The notes below the pieces were generated by a model that did not search any database, was not told the origin of the DNA, and saw only the letters and a program-made list of their open reading frames with translations. DNA of 64,000 nucleotides from Thalassospiraceae bacterium LMO-JJ14 (GTDB lineage: Bacteria > Pseudomonadota > Alphaproteobacteria > Rhodospirillales > Casp-alpha2). How positions within the stretch are numbered: position 1 is the stretch's first letter; each line of letters starts with the position of its first letter. The DNA lies in the NCBI GenBank assembly GCA_021555105.2, contig CP134604.1, positions 868,001 through 932,000 on the forward strand, given 5' to 3'. A program made the position numbers and the translations under genes. Of the stretch, positions 27,760 through 35,897 are shown one piece after another.

Positions 27760-29008
27760 GAAAAGCACAGCGGACAGCAACATTACCGGGCCCCTCTCGG
27801 GACTTCGAATTCTCGAGTTGGGGCATTTCATCGCCGCGCCGTTCTGTACGCGCGTGCTGGCCGATCTCGGCGCCGACGTCATCAAGGTCGAACCGCCCGG
27901 CCGCGGCGACCCGGTGCGTACCTGGGGGGCGATCCCCGAAGGCGAGAAATCCTCGGTCTGGTGGTCGGTGCACGGACGCAATAAGCGATCCGTCACGGCC
28001 GATCTGAAAAAACCCGAAGGCATCGAACTGGTCAAAAAGATGATCGAACACGCCGATGCGGTGGTCGAGAATTTCAAGCCCGGACAACTGGCGAAGTGGG
28101 GGCTGGGCGTCGAAGACATCGCCGCCGTCAACCCGGAAGCGATTGTCGTGCAGATTTCGGGCTATGGACAGACCGGCCCCTATCACAAGCGCGCCGCCTT
28201 CGGTGTCATCGGCGAGGCGGTCGGCGGGCTGCGCCATCTGACCGGCTATCCGAAAGAGGTTTCCGACCTGCCGCCGGTACGCACCGGGGTCTCCATCGGC
28301 GACAGCATTGCCGGGCTTTACGGTGCGATCGGCCTATTGGCGGCGCTGTTCGAAAAGAACGCCGGGCGCGGCCGGCCCGGGCGGACCGTCGATGTCGCGT
28401 TGACCGAGAGCATCCTCAGCATGCTCGAAGGCTGCCTGCCGGAATACGGTTATATGAATACGATCCGCCAGCCGCACGGCTCGACCATTCCGACCGCCGC
28501 ACCGTCGAGCGCATATCCGTCGAAGGACGGGCGCTGGTTCCTGATCGGCGCCAACTCCGACACCCTGTTCGCCAAGCTCTGCCATGTGATGAAGCGCCCG
28601 GATCTGCTGGAGGACGTTCGCTTTGCCGACAACCCGAGCCGGGTCAAGCACATGCCGGTACTGGATGCGGAGATCGCCGGGTGGACCTGCCGCTATCCGC
28701 TGGAAGAACTGGAAAAAATGATCTCGGACGTCGATATCCCGTCGACGCGGATTTACGATATGGCCGACGTTGCCAAAGACGAGCAGTTTCTTGAGCGCGG
28801 CATGGTGCGTCCGGTCGACGATCCGCGCCTGGGCGAGGTTCTGCATCCGGGCGTGGTGCCGATGATGGCGAATGGCGATGGCGCCACGGACGACGGCATC
28901 CGTTGGGCCGGTCCCGGCGTCGGTGAACACAATGAACAGGTTTTGCGCGATTTGCTCGGCATGGATGGCGCCGAGATCGAACGCCTTAAGAAGGAGGAAA
29001 TCATATGA
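27752..29008 (+). CDS. CaiB/BaiF (class III) CoA-transferase
   Basis: 418 residues. It opens LSGLRILELGHFIAAPFCTR, and the CoA-binding ADLGADVIKVEPPGRGDPVR follows. The nucleophilic Asp lies in VSIGDSIAGLYGA near residue 180, as in formyl-CoA transferase. Enzymes of this family activate a carboxylic acid by moving CoA from a donor such as succinyl-CoA or acetyl-CoA. Overlaps the VOC gene upstream and the lyase gene downstream (ATGA), so all three should be made together. Confidence 0.93.
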   Translation: MPEKSTADSNITGPLSGLRILELGHFIAAPFCTRVLADLGADVIKVEPPGRGDPVRTWGAIPEGEKSSVWWSVHGRNKRSVTADLKKPEGIELVKKMIEHADAVVENFKPGQLAKWGLGVEDIAAVNPEAIVVQISGYGQTGPYHKRAAFGVIGEAVGGLRHLTGYPKEVSDLPPVRTGVSIGDSIAGLYGAIGLLAALFEKNAGRGRPGRTVDVALTESILSMLEGCLPEYGYMNTIRQPHGSTIPTAAPSSAYPSKDGRWFLIGANSDTLFAKLCHVMKRPDLLEDVRFADNPSRVKHMPVLDAEIAGWTCRYPLEELEKMISDVDIPSTRIYDMADVAKDEQFLERGMVRPVDDPRLGEVLHPGVVPMMANGDGATDDGIRWAGPGVGEHNEQVLRDLLGMDGAEIERLKKEEII

Positions 29009-29931
29009 GCAGCAAAGAAGCGGTCATTCTGTGCGATGTCGCGCCGCGCGACGGTTTTCAGGTCGTCCCGACCTGGATTCCGACCGAGACCAAGGTGCGG
29101 ATTATCGAGGGGCTTGCCGCCGCCGGCATGAAACGGATCGAGGCCGGGGCCTTCGTCAGTCCCAAGCATGTGCCGCAGATGGCCGACACCGCCGAGGTGC
29201 ATGCCACCGTCAAGGTCCCGGCCGATGTCGCCCTGACGACGCTGGTGCCGAACCTGCGCGGCGCGGAAAATGCGCTGGCCGCCGGGGTTGCGGACATCGG
29301 GTATGTGTTCTCGGTCTCGGAAAGCCATAACAAGTCGAACGTGCGGCGCCCGGTCGCGGCGTCCATCGCCGAGCTGGGCGAGGTCATTCAGGCCGGACGC
29401 GATCACGACGGTTTCAAGCTGCGCGTCAACGCCGCGACGTCTTTCGATTGTCCGTTCGAGGGCCGCGTCCCCGAGGACGATGTTTATCGCGCCATCGAAC
29501 AGGTGCTGGCCTTCGGCTATCCGGTCGAGATCGGTTTGTGCGACACCACCGGCCGCGCGCTGCCCGATCATGTCGGCGCGCTCTGCGCGGGCGCCATCGA
29601 GCGCTTCTCGGATGGTGTCGTCGGCTGGGCCTATCACGGCCACGATACCTTCGGGCTCGGCGTCGCCAATGCGCTCTATGCCTATGAAGCCGGGGTCCGG
29701 GTGTTCGATGCTTCTGTTGCCGGGCTTGGCGGCTGTCCGTTCGCGCCGGGTGCGACCGGCAACACGGCGAGCGAGGATCTGGTGTTCACGTTCGAGCACA
29801 TGGGCATCGCCACCGGCATCGATCTGGCAAAGCTTCTCGATGTCGCCGAGGAAGTGGCGGCACTGCCCGACACCGATACCGGCGGGCATATCCGCATCGT
29901 GCCGCGCGCGCGCGTCCTCGACGCGGCGTGA
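29005..29931 (+). CDS. Hydroxymethylglutaryl-CoA-lyase-like aldolase
   Basis: 308 residues of the HMGL/TIM-barrel lyase family. The catalytic Asp-Arg pair is in CDVAPRDGFQ, metal ligands are around YHGHDTFGLG, and the active-site Cys is in GGCPFAPGATGN, the HMG-CoA lyase signature. It cleaves a 3-hydroxy-3-methyl-acyl-CoA to acetyl-CoA plus a ketoacid or equivalent. With the CoA-transferase, the pathway would activate a hydroxy-acid and split it; whether the substrate is HMG, citramalate or another branched acid is not decided by the sequence. Overlaps the CoA-transferase stop by four bases. Confidence 0.9.
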   Translation: MSSKEAVILCDVAPRDGFQVVPTWIPTETKVRIIEGLAAAGMKRIEAGAFVSPKHVPQMADTAEVHATVKVPADVALTTLVPNLRGAENALAAGVADIGYVFSVSESHNKSNVRRPVAASIAELGEVIQAGRDHDGFKLRVNAATSFDCPFEGRVPEDDVYRAIEQVLAFGYPVEIGLCDTTGRALPDHVGALCAGAIERFSDGVVGWAYHGHDTFGLGVANALYAYEAGVRVFDASVAGLGGCPFAPGATGNTASEDLVFTFEHMGIATGIDLAKLLDVAEEVAALPDTDTGGHIRIVPRARVLDAA

Positions 29932-29940
29932 TGGATTGCC

Positions 29941-30059
29941 CCTCTCCCTGTCCCTCTCCCAAGGGAGAGGGGACCCACGGACAGCCACCCCTCTCCTTGG
30001 GGAGAGGGTGGCGCTTGTCCCGGACTTGATCCGGGACGGGCGCCGGGAGAGGGGGCGCC
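29941..30059. repeat. Compound palindromic repeat between lyase and LysR gene
   Basis: Three hairpins in a row: TCCCTCTCCC / GGGAGAGGGGA (29951-29973), CCACCCCTCTCC / GGAGAGGGTGG (29986-30011), and GTCCCGGA / TCCGGGAC around CTTGA (30017-30037). The first two are of the same type as the elements at 16851 and 20725. Confidence 0.8.
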
Positions 30060-30090
30060 TTGCTGCCGGCAAGCATAAGGAGACGACGGT

Positions 30091-30981
30091 ATCGACTTCG
30101 ATCTGATCACGCTCCGGCTTTTGGAATCGGCGGTCCGGCTGGGCTCGATCTCGGCCGCCGCCAGTGAGCAGAACATTGCCGTTTCCGCCGTCAGCCGCCG
30201 TCTCAGCGACCTCGAGGTCAGGCTCGGAACGGCGGTGCTGTACCGTAAGGGCAGGGGGGTTGAGCCGACGCCGGCGGGCAGCGTGTTGCTGCGCCACGCG
30301 CAGAACCTGCTCGGCCTCGCCGAGCGTGCGGCGGATGAAATGTCGGACTTCGCCCAGGGCAGCCGGGGACATGTGCGCCTTGCCGCCAACCCGTCGGCCA
30401 TCGCGCAGTTTCTGCCGGATGTGCTGGCGGCCTTTAAAACCGGGAACCCGAACATCAAGATCGCGCTGAACGAGGCGGTCTCGGACGTTATCGTTCAGCA
30501 GATCCGTGACGGCCTTGTCGATGTCGGTATCTTTTCAGCCGCCGTCGATCATGAAGGGATCGAGACGTTTGCGTATCGCAGCGACCGACTGTGCGCCATC
30601 GTGCCCGAAGATCATCCGCTGGCCGACAGGGCCCAGGTGGCGTTTCGCGAAATCCTGCCTTACCCGCATGTCGCGCTGGCCGACGGCAGCTCGCTGTTCG
30701 CATTGATCGCCGGATTGGCGCGCGAGCAGGATGCGGAACTGGACGTCGCCGTCAGCGTGCGCAGTTTCGACGGGGTGCGCAGGATGGTGGCGCGCGGGCT
30801 GGGCATCGCCGTTCTGCCGGCGGGCGTTACCGAGCCTTATTCAAAAAGCGACGGGCTTCGGGTGATCGATCTTCTCGATGACTGGGCGGCGCGTGCCTTC
30901 CTGATCGGCGTGCGCGAACGCAAGGCACTGTCACGTCCGGCGGAGCGGTTTGTCGCGCACTTGCTGGCGGCGGGCGCGTAG
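30091..30981 (+). CDS. LysR-family transcriptional regulator (AUC start)
   Basis: 296 residues. The helix-turn-helix opens DFDLITLRLLESAVRLGSIS and continues AVSRRLSDLEVRLG, typical of LysR; the rest is the periplasmic-binding-like effector domain. An in-frame TAA at 30076 is followed at once by AAGGAG, then eight bases, then ATC at 30091, exactly where family members have ATG (M-D-F-D-L). TTG at 30121 would remove part of the first helix. The AUC codon is therefore the most likely start, a rare event. It should regulate the VOC/CoA-transferase/lyase operon, which lies upstream on the same strand. Confidence 0.85.
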   Translation: MDFDLITLRLLESAVRLGSISAAASEQNIAVSAVSRRLSDLEVRLGTAVLYRKGRGVEPTPAGSVLLRHAQNLLGLAERAADEMSDFAQGSRGHVRLAANPSAIAQFLPDVLAAFKTGNPNIKIALNEAVSDVIVQQIRDGLVDVGIFSAAVDHEGIETFAYRSDRLCAIVPEDHPLADRAQVAFREILPYPHVALADGSSLFALIAGLAREQDAELDVAVSVRSFDGVRRMVARGLGIAVLPAGVTEPYSKSDGLRVIDLLDDWAARAFLIGVRERKALSRPAERFVAHLLAAGA

Positions 30982-31021
30982 GTTTTCACGCGTGCCAACG
31001 CGGGCGCGGTTTGCTAGATGA

Positions 31022-31822
31022 ATGGACGTCATTTTCTCGGAGGCTTCCTTGGACAGCATCGTCAATATTCTGATCGCCGGCACCGGCCTCGATCTCTGGG
31101 GCTTCGCCCTCATGTGCGCGGTGTCGTTCGCCGGCAGTTTCATCGCCGCATCGCTGGGACTCGGCGGCGGTCTTTTGGTGATGGCGACCATGGCGTCGCT
31201 TTTACCGCCGCAGGTGCTGATCCCGCTGCACGGCATCGTGCAGCTTGGCTCCAACGCCGGCCGTGCGGCGATGCTGCGCGGTCATATTCTCAAGCATGTG
31301 GTGCCGCCGTTTCTGATCGGTACCGTGATCGGCGCCTTCATCGGCGGCAATCTGGTGGTCACGCTGCCGACCGCGGTCCTGCAGATGGTGCTGGGCGCGT
31401 TCGTGCTGTACGCCACGTGGGGGCCGAAGATGAGGACCCGCTCACCGGGCAAGCGGGCGTTTTTCGGGATCGGGCTTTTCGGTGCGCTGGCGACCATGTT
31501 CGTCGGCGCCACCGGGCCGCTGGTCGCGCCGTTCGCCGCCGCCGCGTCGGAAAAGCGCCAGGAAGTGGTGGCCACGCACGCCACCATGATGACCATTCAG
31601 CACGGCTTCAAGATCGTCGCCTTCGGTGTTCTGGGATTTGCCTTCGGGCCGTATATCCCGCTGTTGTGCGGTCTTCTGGCGTTGGGCTTCGCCGGCACCT
31701 GGGTCGGCAAGCATACCCTGAACGCGTTGCCGGAACGGGCGTTCCGCATTGCGCTCAAGACCATCATCACGCTTTTGGCGATCCGCCTGCTGTTCGTCGG
31801 CCTGACGAAGCTGGCGGCCTAG
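31022..31822 (+). CDS. TSUP (TauE/SafE) family membrane transporter
   Basis: 266 residues with about eight helices. GLGGGLLVMATMASLLPPQVLIPLHGIVQL and the mirrored VGATGPLVAPFAAAA are the two repeats of the TauE/SafE fold. Members export sulfite, sulfoacetate or other small organic acids. It follows the LysR gene by 40 bases. A TTG at 31049 with CGGAGG five bases upstream could be the real start, which would shorten the N-terminus by nine residues. Substrate unknown. Confidence 0.88.
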   Translation: MDVIFSEASLDSIVNILIAGTGLDLWGFALMCAVSFAGSFIAASLGLGGGLLVMATMASLLPPQVLIPLHGIVQLGSNAGRAAMLRGHILKHVVPPFLIGTVIGAFIGGNLVVTLPTAVLQMVLGAFVLYATWGPKMRTRSPGKRAFFGIGLFGALATMFVGATGPLVAPFAAAASEKRQEVVATHATMMTIQHGFKIVAFGVLGFAFGPYIPLLCGLLALGFAGTWVGKHTLNALPERAFRIALKTIITLLAIRLLFVGLTKLAA

Positions 31823-31825
31823 CGA

Positions 31826-32050
31826 TCATGCCGCCTTCGGGCGGTGCTGGGCCAGATGCCGAAGACCGGCATCGGTGATGGCGACCATCTGATGACCGTC
31901 CGCATAGCGCTTTTCGATAAACCCGGCATCGATGGAATCTTCCCAGACCGTGAGGCGCGGGCATGAGGTGCGCCACGCATCCATGACGTCCTCGTAGGGT
32001 CTGGGTGCAGGCTTGAGCCATTCAAGAAGATCAAGAACCAGATCGTTCAT
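31826..32050 (-). CDS. Small conserved protein, winged-helix-like
   Basis: 74 residues. MNDLVLDLLEWLKPAPRPYEDVMDAWRT then LTVWEDSIDAGFIEKR...ITDAGLRHL has the spacing of a short winged helix ending in the D-x-G wing seen in MarR-like folds. AAGGAGGG lies five bases upstream of the ATG at 32050, which selects this frame over two overlapping ones. It is convergent with the TSUP gene. Likely a small DNA-binding or adaptor protein; no ligand is evident. Confidence 0.75.
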   Translation of the reverse strand: MNDLVLDLLEWLKPAPRPYEDVMDAWRTSCPRLTVWEDSIDAGFIEKRYADGHQMVAITDAGLRHLAQHRPKAA

Positions 32051-32123
32051 TTTACCCTCCTTGTTCCGCCGGATATTTTAGAACAAAGCGCACGCGGGGC
32101 AAAGAGGCATGCTGCCAGCCGGT

Positions 32124-34166
32124 TCAGCGGCTAGGCAGCTTGAGCGGCTTGGTCGCCTTTGTGAGCCAGGCGCGGACCGGCTTGTCGAGTTGCTTTTCCA
32201 GCGATTTGCGGACCCACGCGTGATAATCGTTGATCCATTCGGTTTCGGCACGACTCAGTAATTTGGGCTCGATCAGGGCGAGGTCGTAAGGCGCACACGT
32301 CAGCGTCTCGAAGCCGAGGATTTTGCGCTCCCAGCCCTTTTGCGGTTTGACGGTTTTCACCATCACCAGATTCTCGATGCGGATGCCGTACCCGCCGGAT
32401 TTGTAATACCCCGGTTCGTTGGAAATGATCATGCCGGGCGCGAGCGCGACCGTGCTCGGGTGCTTGGAAATGCGTTGCGGGCCTTCGTGCACGCCGAGAT
32501 AGCTGCCGACCCCGTGCCCGGTGCCATGTTCGTAATCGAGACCGATATCCCACAGCGGCTGGCGCGCCAGGGTGTCGAGCTGCGAACCGGTGGTGCCTTC
32601 GGGGAAAACCGCGCGGCCAAGCGCGATATGACCCTTGAGGACACGGGTATAGCGATCGCGCATTTCCTGTGTCGGCTTGCCGATGGCGACGGTGCGCGTG
32701 ACGTCGGTGGTGCCGTCGAGGAACTGGCCGCCGCTGTCGACCAGCAGCAACGAACCTTTCTTCAGTCGCGCGCTGTTCTTTTCCGATGCCCGGTAGTGCA
32801 CGATGGCGCCGTTGGAACCAAACCCGGCTATGGTCTGGAAACTGTGTCCCATGTGCTGCTCGAGTTCGGCGCGAAGGGCGTCGATCTTTTCGCCGACATC
32901 CCATTCCGTTGCCTTGGCGCGCAGCGCCGACTTTTCGATCCAGTAAAGGAAATTGGCCAGCGCAATGCCGTCGCGCAGGTGCGCGCCCCGCATGCCGTCC
33001 TGCTCGGTCTTGTTCTTGCGCGCCTTCATGGCCTGGGTCGGGTCGGGCGTATTGACGATGTCGGCACCGGCAAAGCGCAGTGTCATGGCGATTTTCGCCG
33101 GCGCGTTGCCGAGATCGACGCCGACCTTGAGGCCGCGGCTGCCGAGATGGCCAAGTTCGTCGTTGAGCGCTTCCGTTTCCATGACGACCACGTCGTCGCC
33201 AAGGTGGCTTTGCAGTCCCGGACTCATTTTGCGCGGGTCGGTGAACAATTCGATGCCGCCACGGGCATGGACGATGGCATAGGCCAGCGAAACCGGGGTG
33301 CACGGCACATCGCGACCGCGCACGTTGAGCAGCCAGGCGATCGCGTCCGGCGCGCTGAGGACCAGGGAATCCAGCCCGCTGTCGGTCATGACATCCTGCA
33401 GCGCCTTGCGCTTTTTGGCGGACGCGGCACCGGCAAAGCGCGACGGATGCGCCACCAACGGCGTGATCGGTGCCGGCGGCTGACCGGCCCATACGGCGTC
33501 GATGGGATTGTCGGGCTGCGCCACCAGATAGGCGCCGGCACGGGTGCAGACGGTCTCCAGGCGGTCGCGTTCATTGTCGGTGATCAGCCACGGGTCGAAG
33601 CCGACGCGCATACCGGCGGAAATGTTGTCGGCCAGCCAGGTATGCATCGGTGTGGCGGCGCTGTGGTGCGCCTCGAACAGTTTTGTGCTGACCTGCTTTT
33701 TGACTTGCAGGGTATAGCGGCCGTCGACGAACACGGCGGCCTTGCGGAGCATGACGACGCAAGACCCGGCGGAACCGGTGAACGCGCTCAGCCATTGCAG
33801 GCGCTCTGAGCGCCGCGCGACGAATTCACCCTGATGTTCGTCGGCTTTGGGCACGATGAAGGCATCGAGATCGCGCCGCTTCATCTCGGCGCGGAGCGCG
33901 GCAATGCGGTCCGGATCGGTGCTGCGCCGCTGCAGGCCGTCGTCGAGCAATGTCGATTTGATACGGGCATTGAGTTCGCTGAGCGCCGCGATGACATCGT
34001 CGCCGCAATCGGGGGCGATCAGGGATATCCAGGCATCGTCATCATCGCAGGCGGGAGAAGCGAGCACGCCGCGCAGGATTTCCCGCGCATTGACCATATC
34101 GACCCGTGCCCCGTTGTCACGCAACAGGTGATCCAGATCCCGGTCAAGCTCGCGTCGATCGGTCAT
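32124..34166 (-). CDS. Aminopeptidase P (M24) with an extra N-terminal domain
   Basis: 680 residues, about 80 more than usual for this group. Residues about 87-400 hold the two creatinase-like N domains and 410-620 the M24 pita-bread fold. Metal ligands are visible in LLVDSGGQFLDGTTDVTR (two Asp), HGTGHGVG (His), SNEPGYY and IRIENLV (two Glu). It removes an N-terminal residue before proline in the cytoplasm. The first 85 residues (MTDRRELDRDLDHLLRDNGA onward) resemble nothing I recognise and are acidic and helical. The ATG at 34166 is the start used; a shorter form from about residue 92 is possible. Confidence 0.92.
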   Translation of the reverse strand: MTDRRELDRDLDHLLRDNGARVDMVNAREILRGVLASPACDDDDAWISLIAPDCGDDVIAALSELNARIKSTLLDDGLQRRSTDPDRIAALRAEMKRRDLDAFIVPKADEHQGEFVARRSERLQWLSAFTGSAGSCVVMLRKAAVFVDGRYTLQVKKQVSTKLFEAHHSAATPMHTWLADNISAGMRVGFDPWLITDNERDRLETVCTRAGAYLVAQPDNPIDAVWAGQPPAPITPLVAHPSRFAGAASAKKRKALQDVMTDSGLDSLVLSAPDAIAWLLNVRGRDVPCTPVSLAYAIVHARGGIELFTDPRKMSPGLQSHLGDDVVVMETEALNDELGHLGSRGLKVGVDLGNAPAKIAMTLRFAGADIVNTPDPTQAMKARKNKTEQDGMRGAHLRDGIALANFLYWIEKSALRAKATEWDVGEKIDALRAELEQHMGHSFQTIAGFGSNGAIVHYRASEKNSARLKKGSLLLVDSGGQFLDGTTDVTRTVAIGKPTQEMRDRYTRVLKGHIALGRAVFPEGTTGSQLDTLARQPLWDIGLDYEHGTGHGVGSYLGVHEGPQRISKHPSTVALAPGMIISNEPGYYKSGGYGIRIENLVMVKTVKPQKGWERKILGFETLTCAPYDLALIEPKLLSRAETEWINDYHAWVRKSLEKQLDKPVRAWLTKATKPLKLPSR

Positions 34167-34289
34167 AGCGGGAGGCTAGGGCCGTCACAGCAATGACGCA
34201 AGTGTTATCTTATTTTGCATAGCTTGTGACGTGAATCACCTCTGAGTTATGCGCCTGTAGCATGCCAGATACGCAAAAACACCGCTTTT

Positions 34290-34299
34290 TGCACTGCAA
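34290..34299. promoter_or_regulatory. TGCACTGCAA motif upstream of the DUF1127 gene
   Basis: TGCACTGCAA lies about 90 bases before the DUF1127 start. The same ten bases occur before phaR (61195) and twice before phaA (62861, 62880). Probable PhaR-type operator (inference). Confidence 0.5.
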
Positions 34300-34387
34300 C
34301 ATAAAGCGTAAATACGTCTCAGTGAAACAAGGGCGACGCGGACAGAGCTGCGCCGGCCTGATCTTCCAGAACGAAGGAACAGGTACT

Positions 34388-34759
34388 ATGACAAACCAAA
34401 TCAACCCGACAGCCGGCCTGCCGCTTTTCGAAACCAGCCATGACGCCAGCAGCGTCAATGTTCAGGCTATTCTTGAGCAAGCGAAGGTCATGCGCGGTCG
34501 CGTGCTCGGCGGCATGCTGAGCAATGCATTTGCTGCGCTGATGTCTGCGATTCGCGCACGGCGCACGGCACACACGCTCGATCAGCTCAGCGACGCCGTT
34601 CTGGCCGACATCGGCATCGAACGTTCGCAGATCGCCTCGATCAGCCGCTCGCTTGCCGATGGCACGTACATTCAGCCGACGGCCGAAGTGACCGTTCTCG
34701 CACCGGCCGAAGCCGCGCACAAAGACGACAAGCAGCCGGAATTGCCGCTCGCGGCCTAA
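34388..34759 (+). CDS. DUF1127-domain protein
   Basis: 123 residues. The DUF1127 (YjiS-like) core is LDQLSDAVLADIGIERSQI at residues about 68-86, preceded by a basic helix with RARRTAH. The tail is Ala/Pro/Glu-rich. DUF1127 proteins are small, often stress- or nutrient-regulated, and in Rhizobiales influence phosphate and carbon handling; the mechanism is not settled. AAGGAA precedes the ATG at 34388. A TGCACTGCAA site upstream suggests co-regulation with PHB genes, and a strong terminator follows. Confidence 0.88.
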   Translation: MTNQINPTAGLPLFETSHDASSVNVQAILEQAKVMRGRVLGGMLSNAFAALMSAIRARRTAHTLDQLSDAVLADIGIERSQIASISRSLADGTYIQPTAEVTVLAPAEAAHKDDKQPELPLAA

Positions 34760-34799
34760 CGGTTCTCCCCGATGGCTCTCCCAGCCAAACGACGATAAG

Positions 34800-34836
34800 A
34801 CGGCGGCTTTCCCCTCCCGGAGCCGCCGTTTTTTTT
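34800..34836 (+). terminator. Rho-independent terminator after the DUF1127 gene
   Basis: ACGGCGGCT pairs with AGCCGCCGT across a 12-base loop and is followed by a run of eight T. It also lies just beyond the stop of the convergent lipoprotein gene and may serve both strands. Confidence 0.9.
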
Positions 34837-34847
34837 ATGTTTCCGTC

Positions 34848-35198
34848 TTATTTGACGATCGGTCGATAGCCGAGCCGGCGCATGCACGAAGCAAATGTGC
34901 GTTCCTGAAAACGGGCCAGATCGTAGCTGCTGATCGATGAATTGTAGCTGGAAAGCCCGCCGCCGAGATTATCCGCCGGTGCGCTTGCTGTCGGCAGGCC
35001 GGCTTCGCGGTCCGTCTCGCGCCGCGCATAGCGCCGGCATTCGCCGATATCGTCGGACCAGGCTTCGCGGGGCAGGCTCGGGTGCTGCCAGTTGGCGGGG
35101 CTTCGCTTTTGCGCGCAGCCGCTCAGCCCGATGCCGAGGCCCAGTCCGAGCGCGCCGATCAGCATCAGGGCGCGGGCGGGTTTGGTCCGGATCGCCAC
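34848..35198 (-). CDS. Putative outer-membrane lipoprotein
   Basis: 116 residues. The N-terminus is a lipoprotein signal, with the lipobox LSGC at about 26-29 after a run of Gly/Leu. The mature part has three Cys and a charged centre (ECRRYARRETDREAG) but no known domain. GTG at 35198 has AAGGA eight bases upstream; a TTG at 35202 overlaps the TlpA stop. It follows the TlpA-like gene and is probably co-transcribed with it. Role unknown. Confidence 0.75.
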   Translation of the reverse strand: MAIRTKPARALMLIGALGLGLGIGLSGCAQKRSPANWQHPSLPREAWSDDIGECRRYARRETDREAGLPTASAPADNLGGGLSSYNSSISSYDLARFQERTFASCMRRLGYRPIVK

Positions 35199-35200
35199 CC

Positions 35201-35830
35201 TCAAGATCCTTCGGGGCCGATGCAGCGTTTGAAATAGGCGATGCTTTCCGCGGTGTCGTATTTATGCAGCCCGACGATGCGCGCCACTTCCCGGCCTTTC
35301 GGGTCGATCAGCAACGTTGTCGGCAGGCCGCGGATGCCGAGCGCGCGCGTCGCATCGTTGTTGGCAATATGCAAAGCCTCGAGATTGTCGATCTTGTAGC
35401 GGGTGAAAAAATCCGCGATGACCTTGTGGCCGCCGCGGTCCATGGACACCGCCAGCACGTCGATTCCCGCCGGTGCGAGTTCTTTTCTGATCGCGTCCAG
35501 CTCCGGCATTTCCCGGACGCACGGTACGCACCAGGTGGCCCAGAAGTTGACGATCACGCCGCGTCCCTTGAGACTTTGCAGCGTCAGTTTGCCGCCGTCG
35601 GCTTTGCTGAATTCCAGCGCCGGCGGGATTTTCGCCTCGGCGGCCGGCTTGAGCGCCTTGAAAGCATTGCCGTCGACCGCGCAGCGCGCCGCATGATCGC
35701 TTGCAAGTGCAGGGAATATAAGGAAAATCACGCCGACGAGTGACACGGCCAGCATGCGAATACGGATTGGGGCCAATATCCCGTTCCGGGTTTGTGGCCG
35801 GGTTAGTGGATTGAAAAACCGGGCGTACAT
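35201..35830 (-). CDS. TlpA-type thioredoxin-fold disulfide reductase
   Basis: 209 residues. An N-terminal membrane anchor or signal (MLAVSLVGVIFLIFPALASD) precedes a thioredoxin fold with the redox pair in FWATWCVPCVREMPEL and the cis-Pro loop RGLPTTLLID. It acts in the periplasm, in cytochrome c maturation or as a general reductase. The ATG at 35830 has AAGGA seven bases upstream; a GTG at 35860 would add ten residues. Divergent from argH, as in many alphaproteobacteria. Confidence 0.92.
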   Translation of the reverse strand: MYARFFNPLTRPQTRNGILAPIRIRMLAVSLVGVIFLIFPALASDHAARCAVDGNAFKALKPAAEAKIPPALEFSKADGGKLTLQSLKGRGVIVNFWATWCVPCVREMPELDAIRKELAPAGIDVLAVSMDRGGHKVIADFFTRYKIDNLEALHIANNDATRALGIRGLPTTLLIDPKGREVARIVGLHKYDTAESIAYFKRCIGPEGS

Positions 35831-35897
35831 GCGCAGTCCTTGTCGTAGTATGATGTTCACGCGTTAGCATATGTAAGGCGAAAAAGGCAGGAATGCC

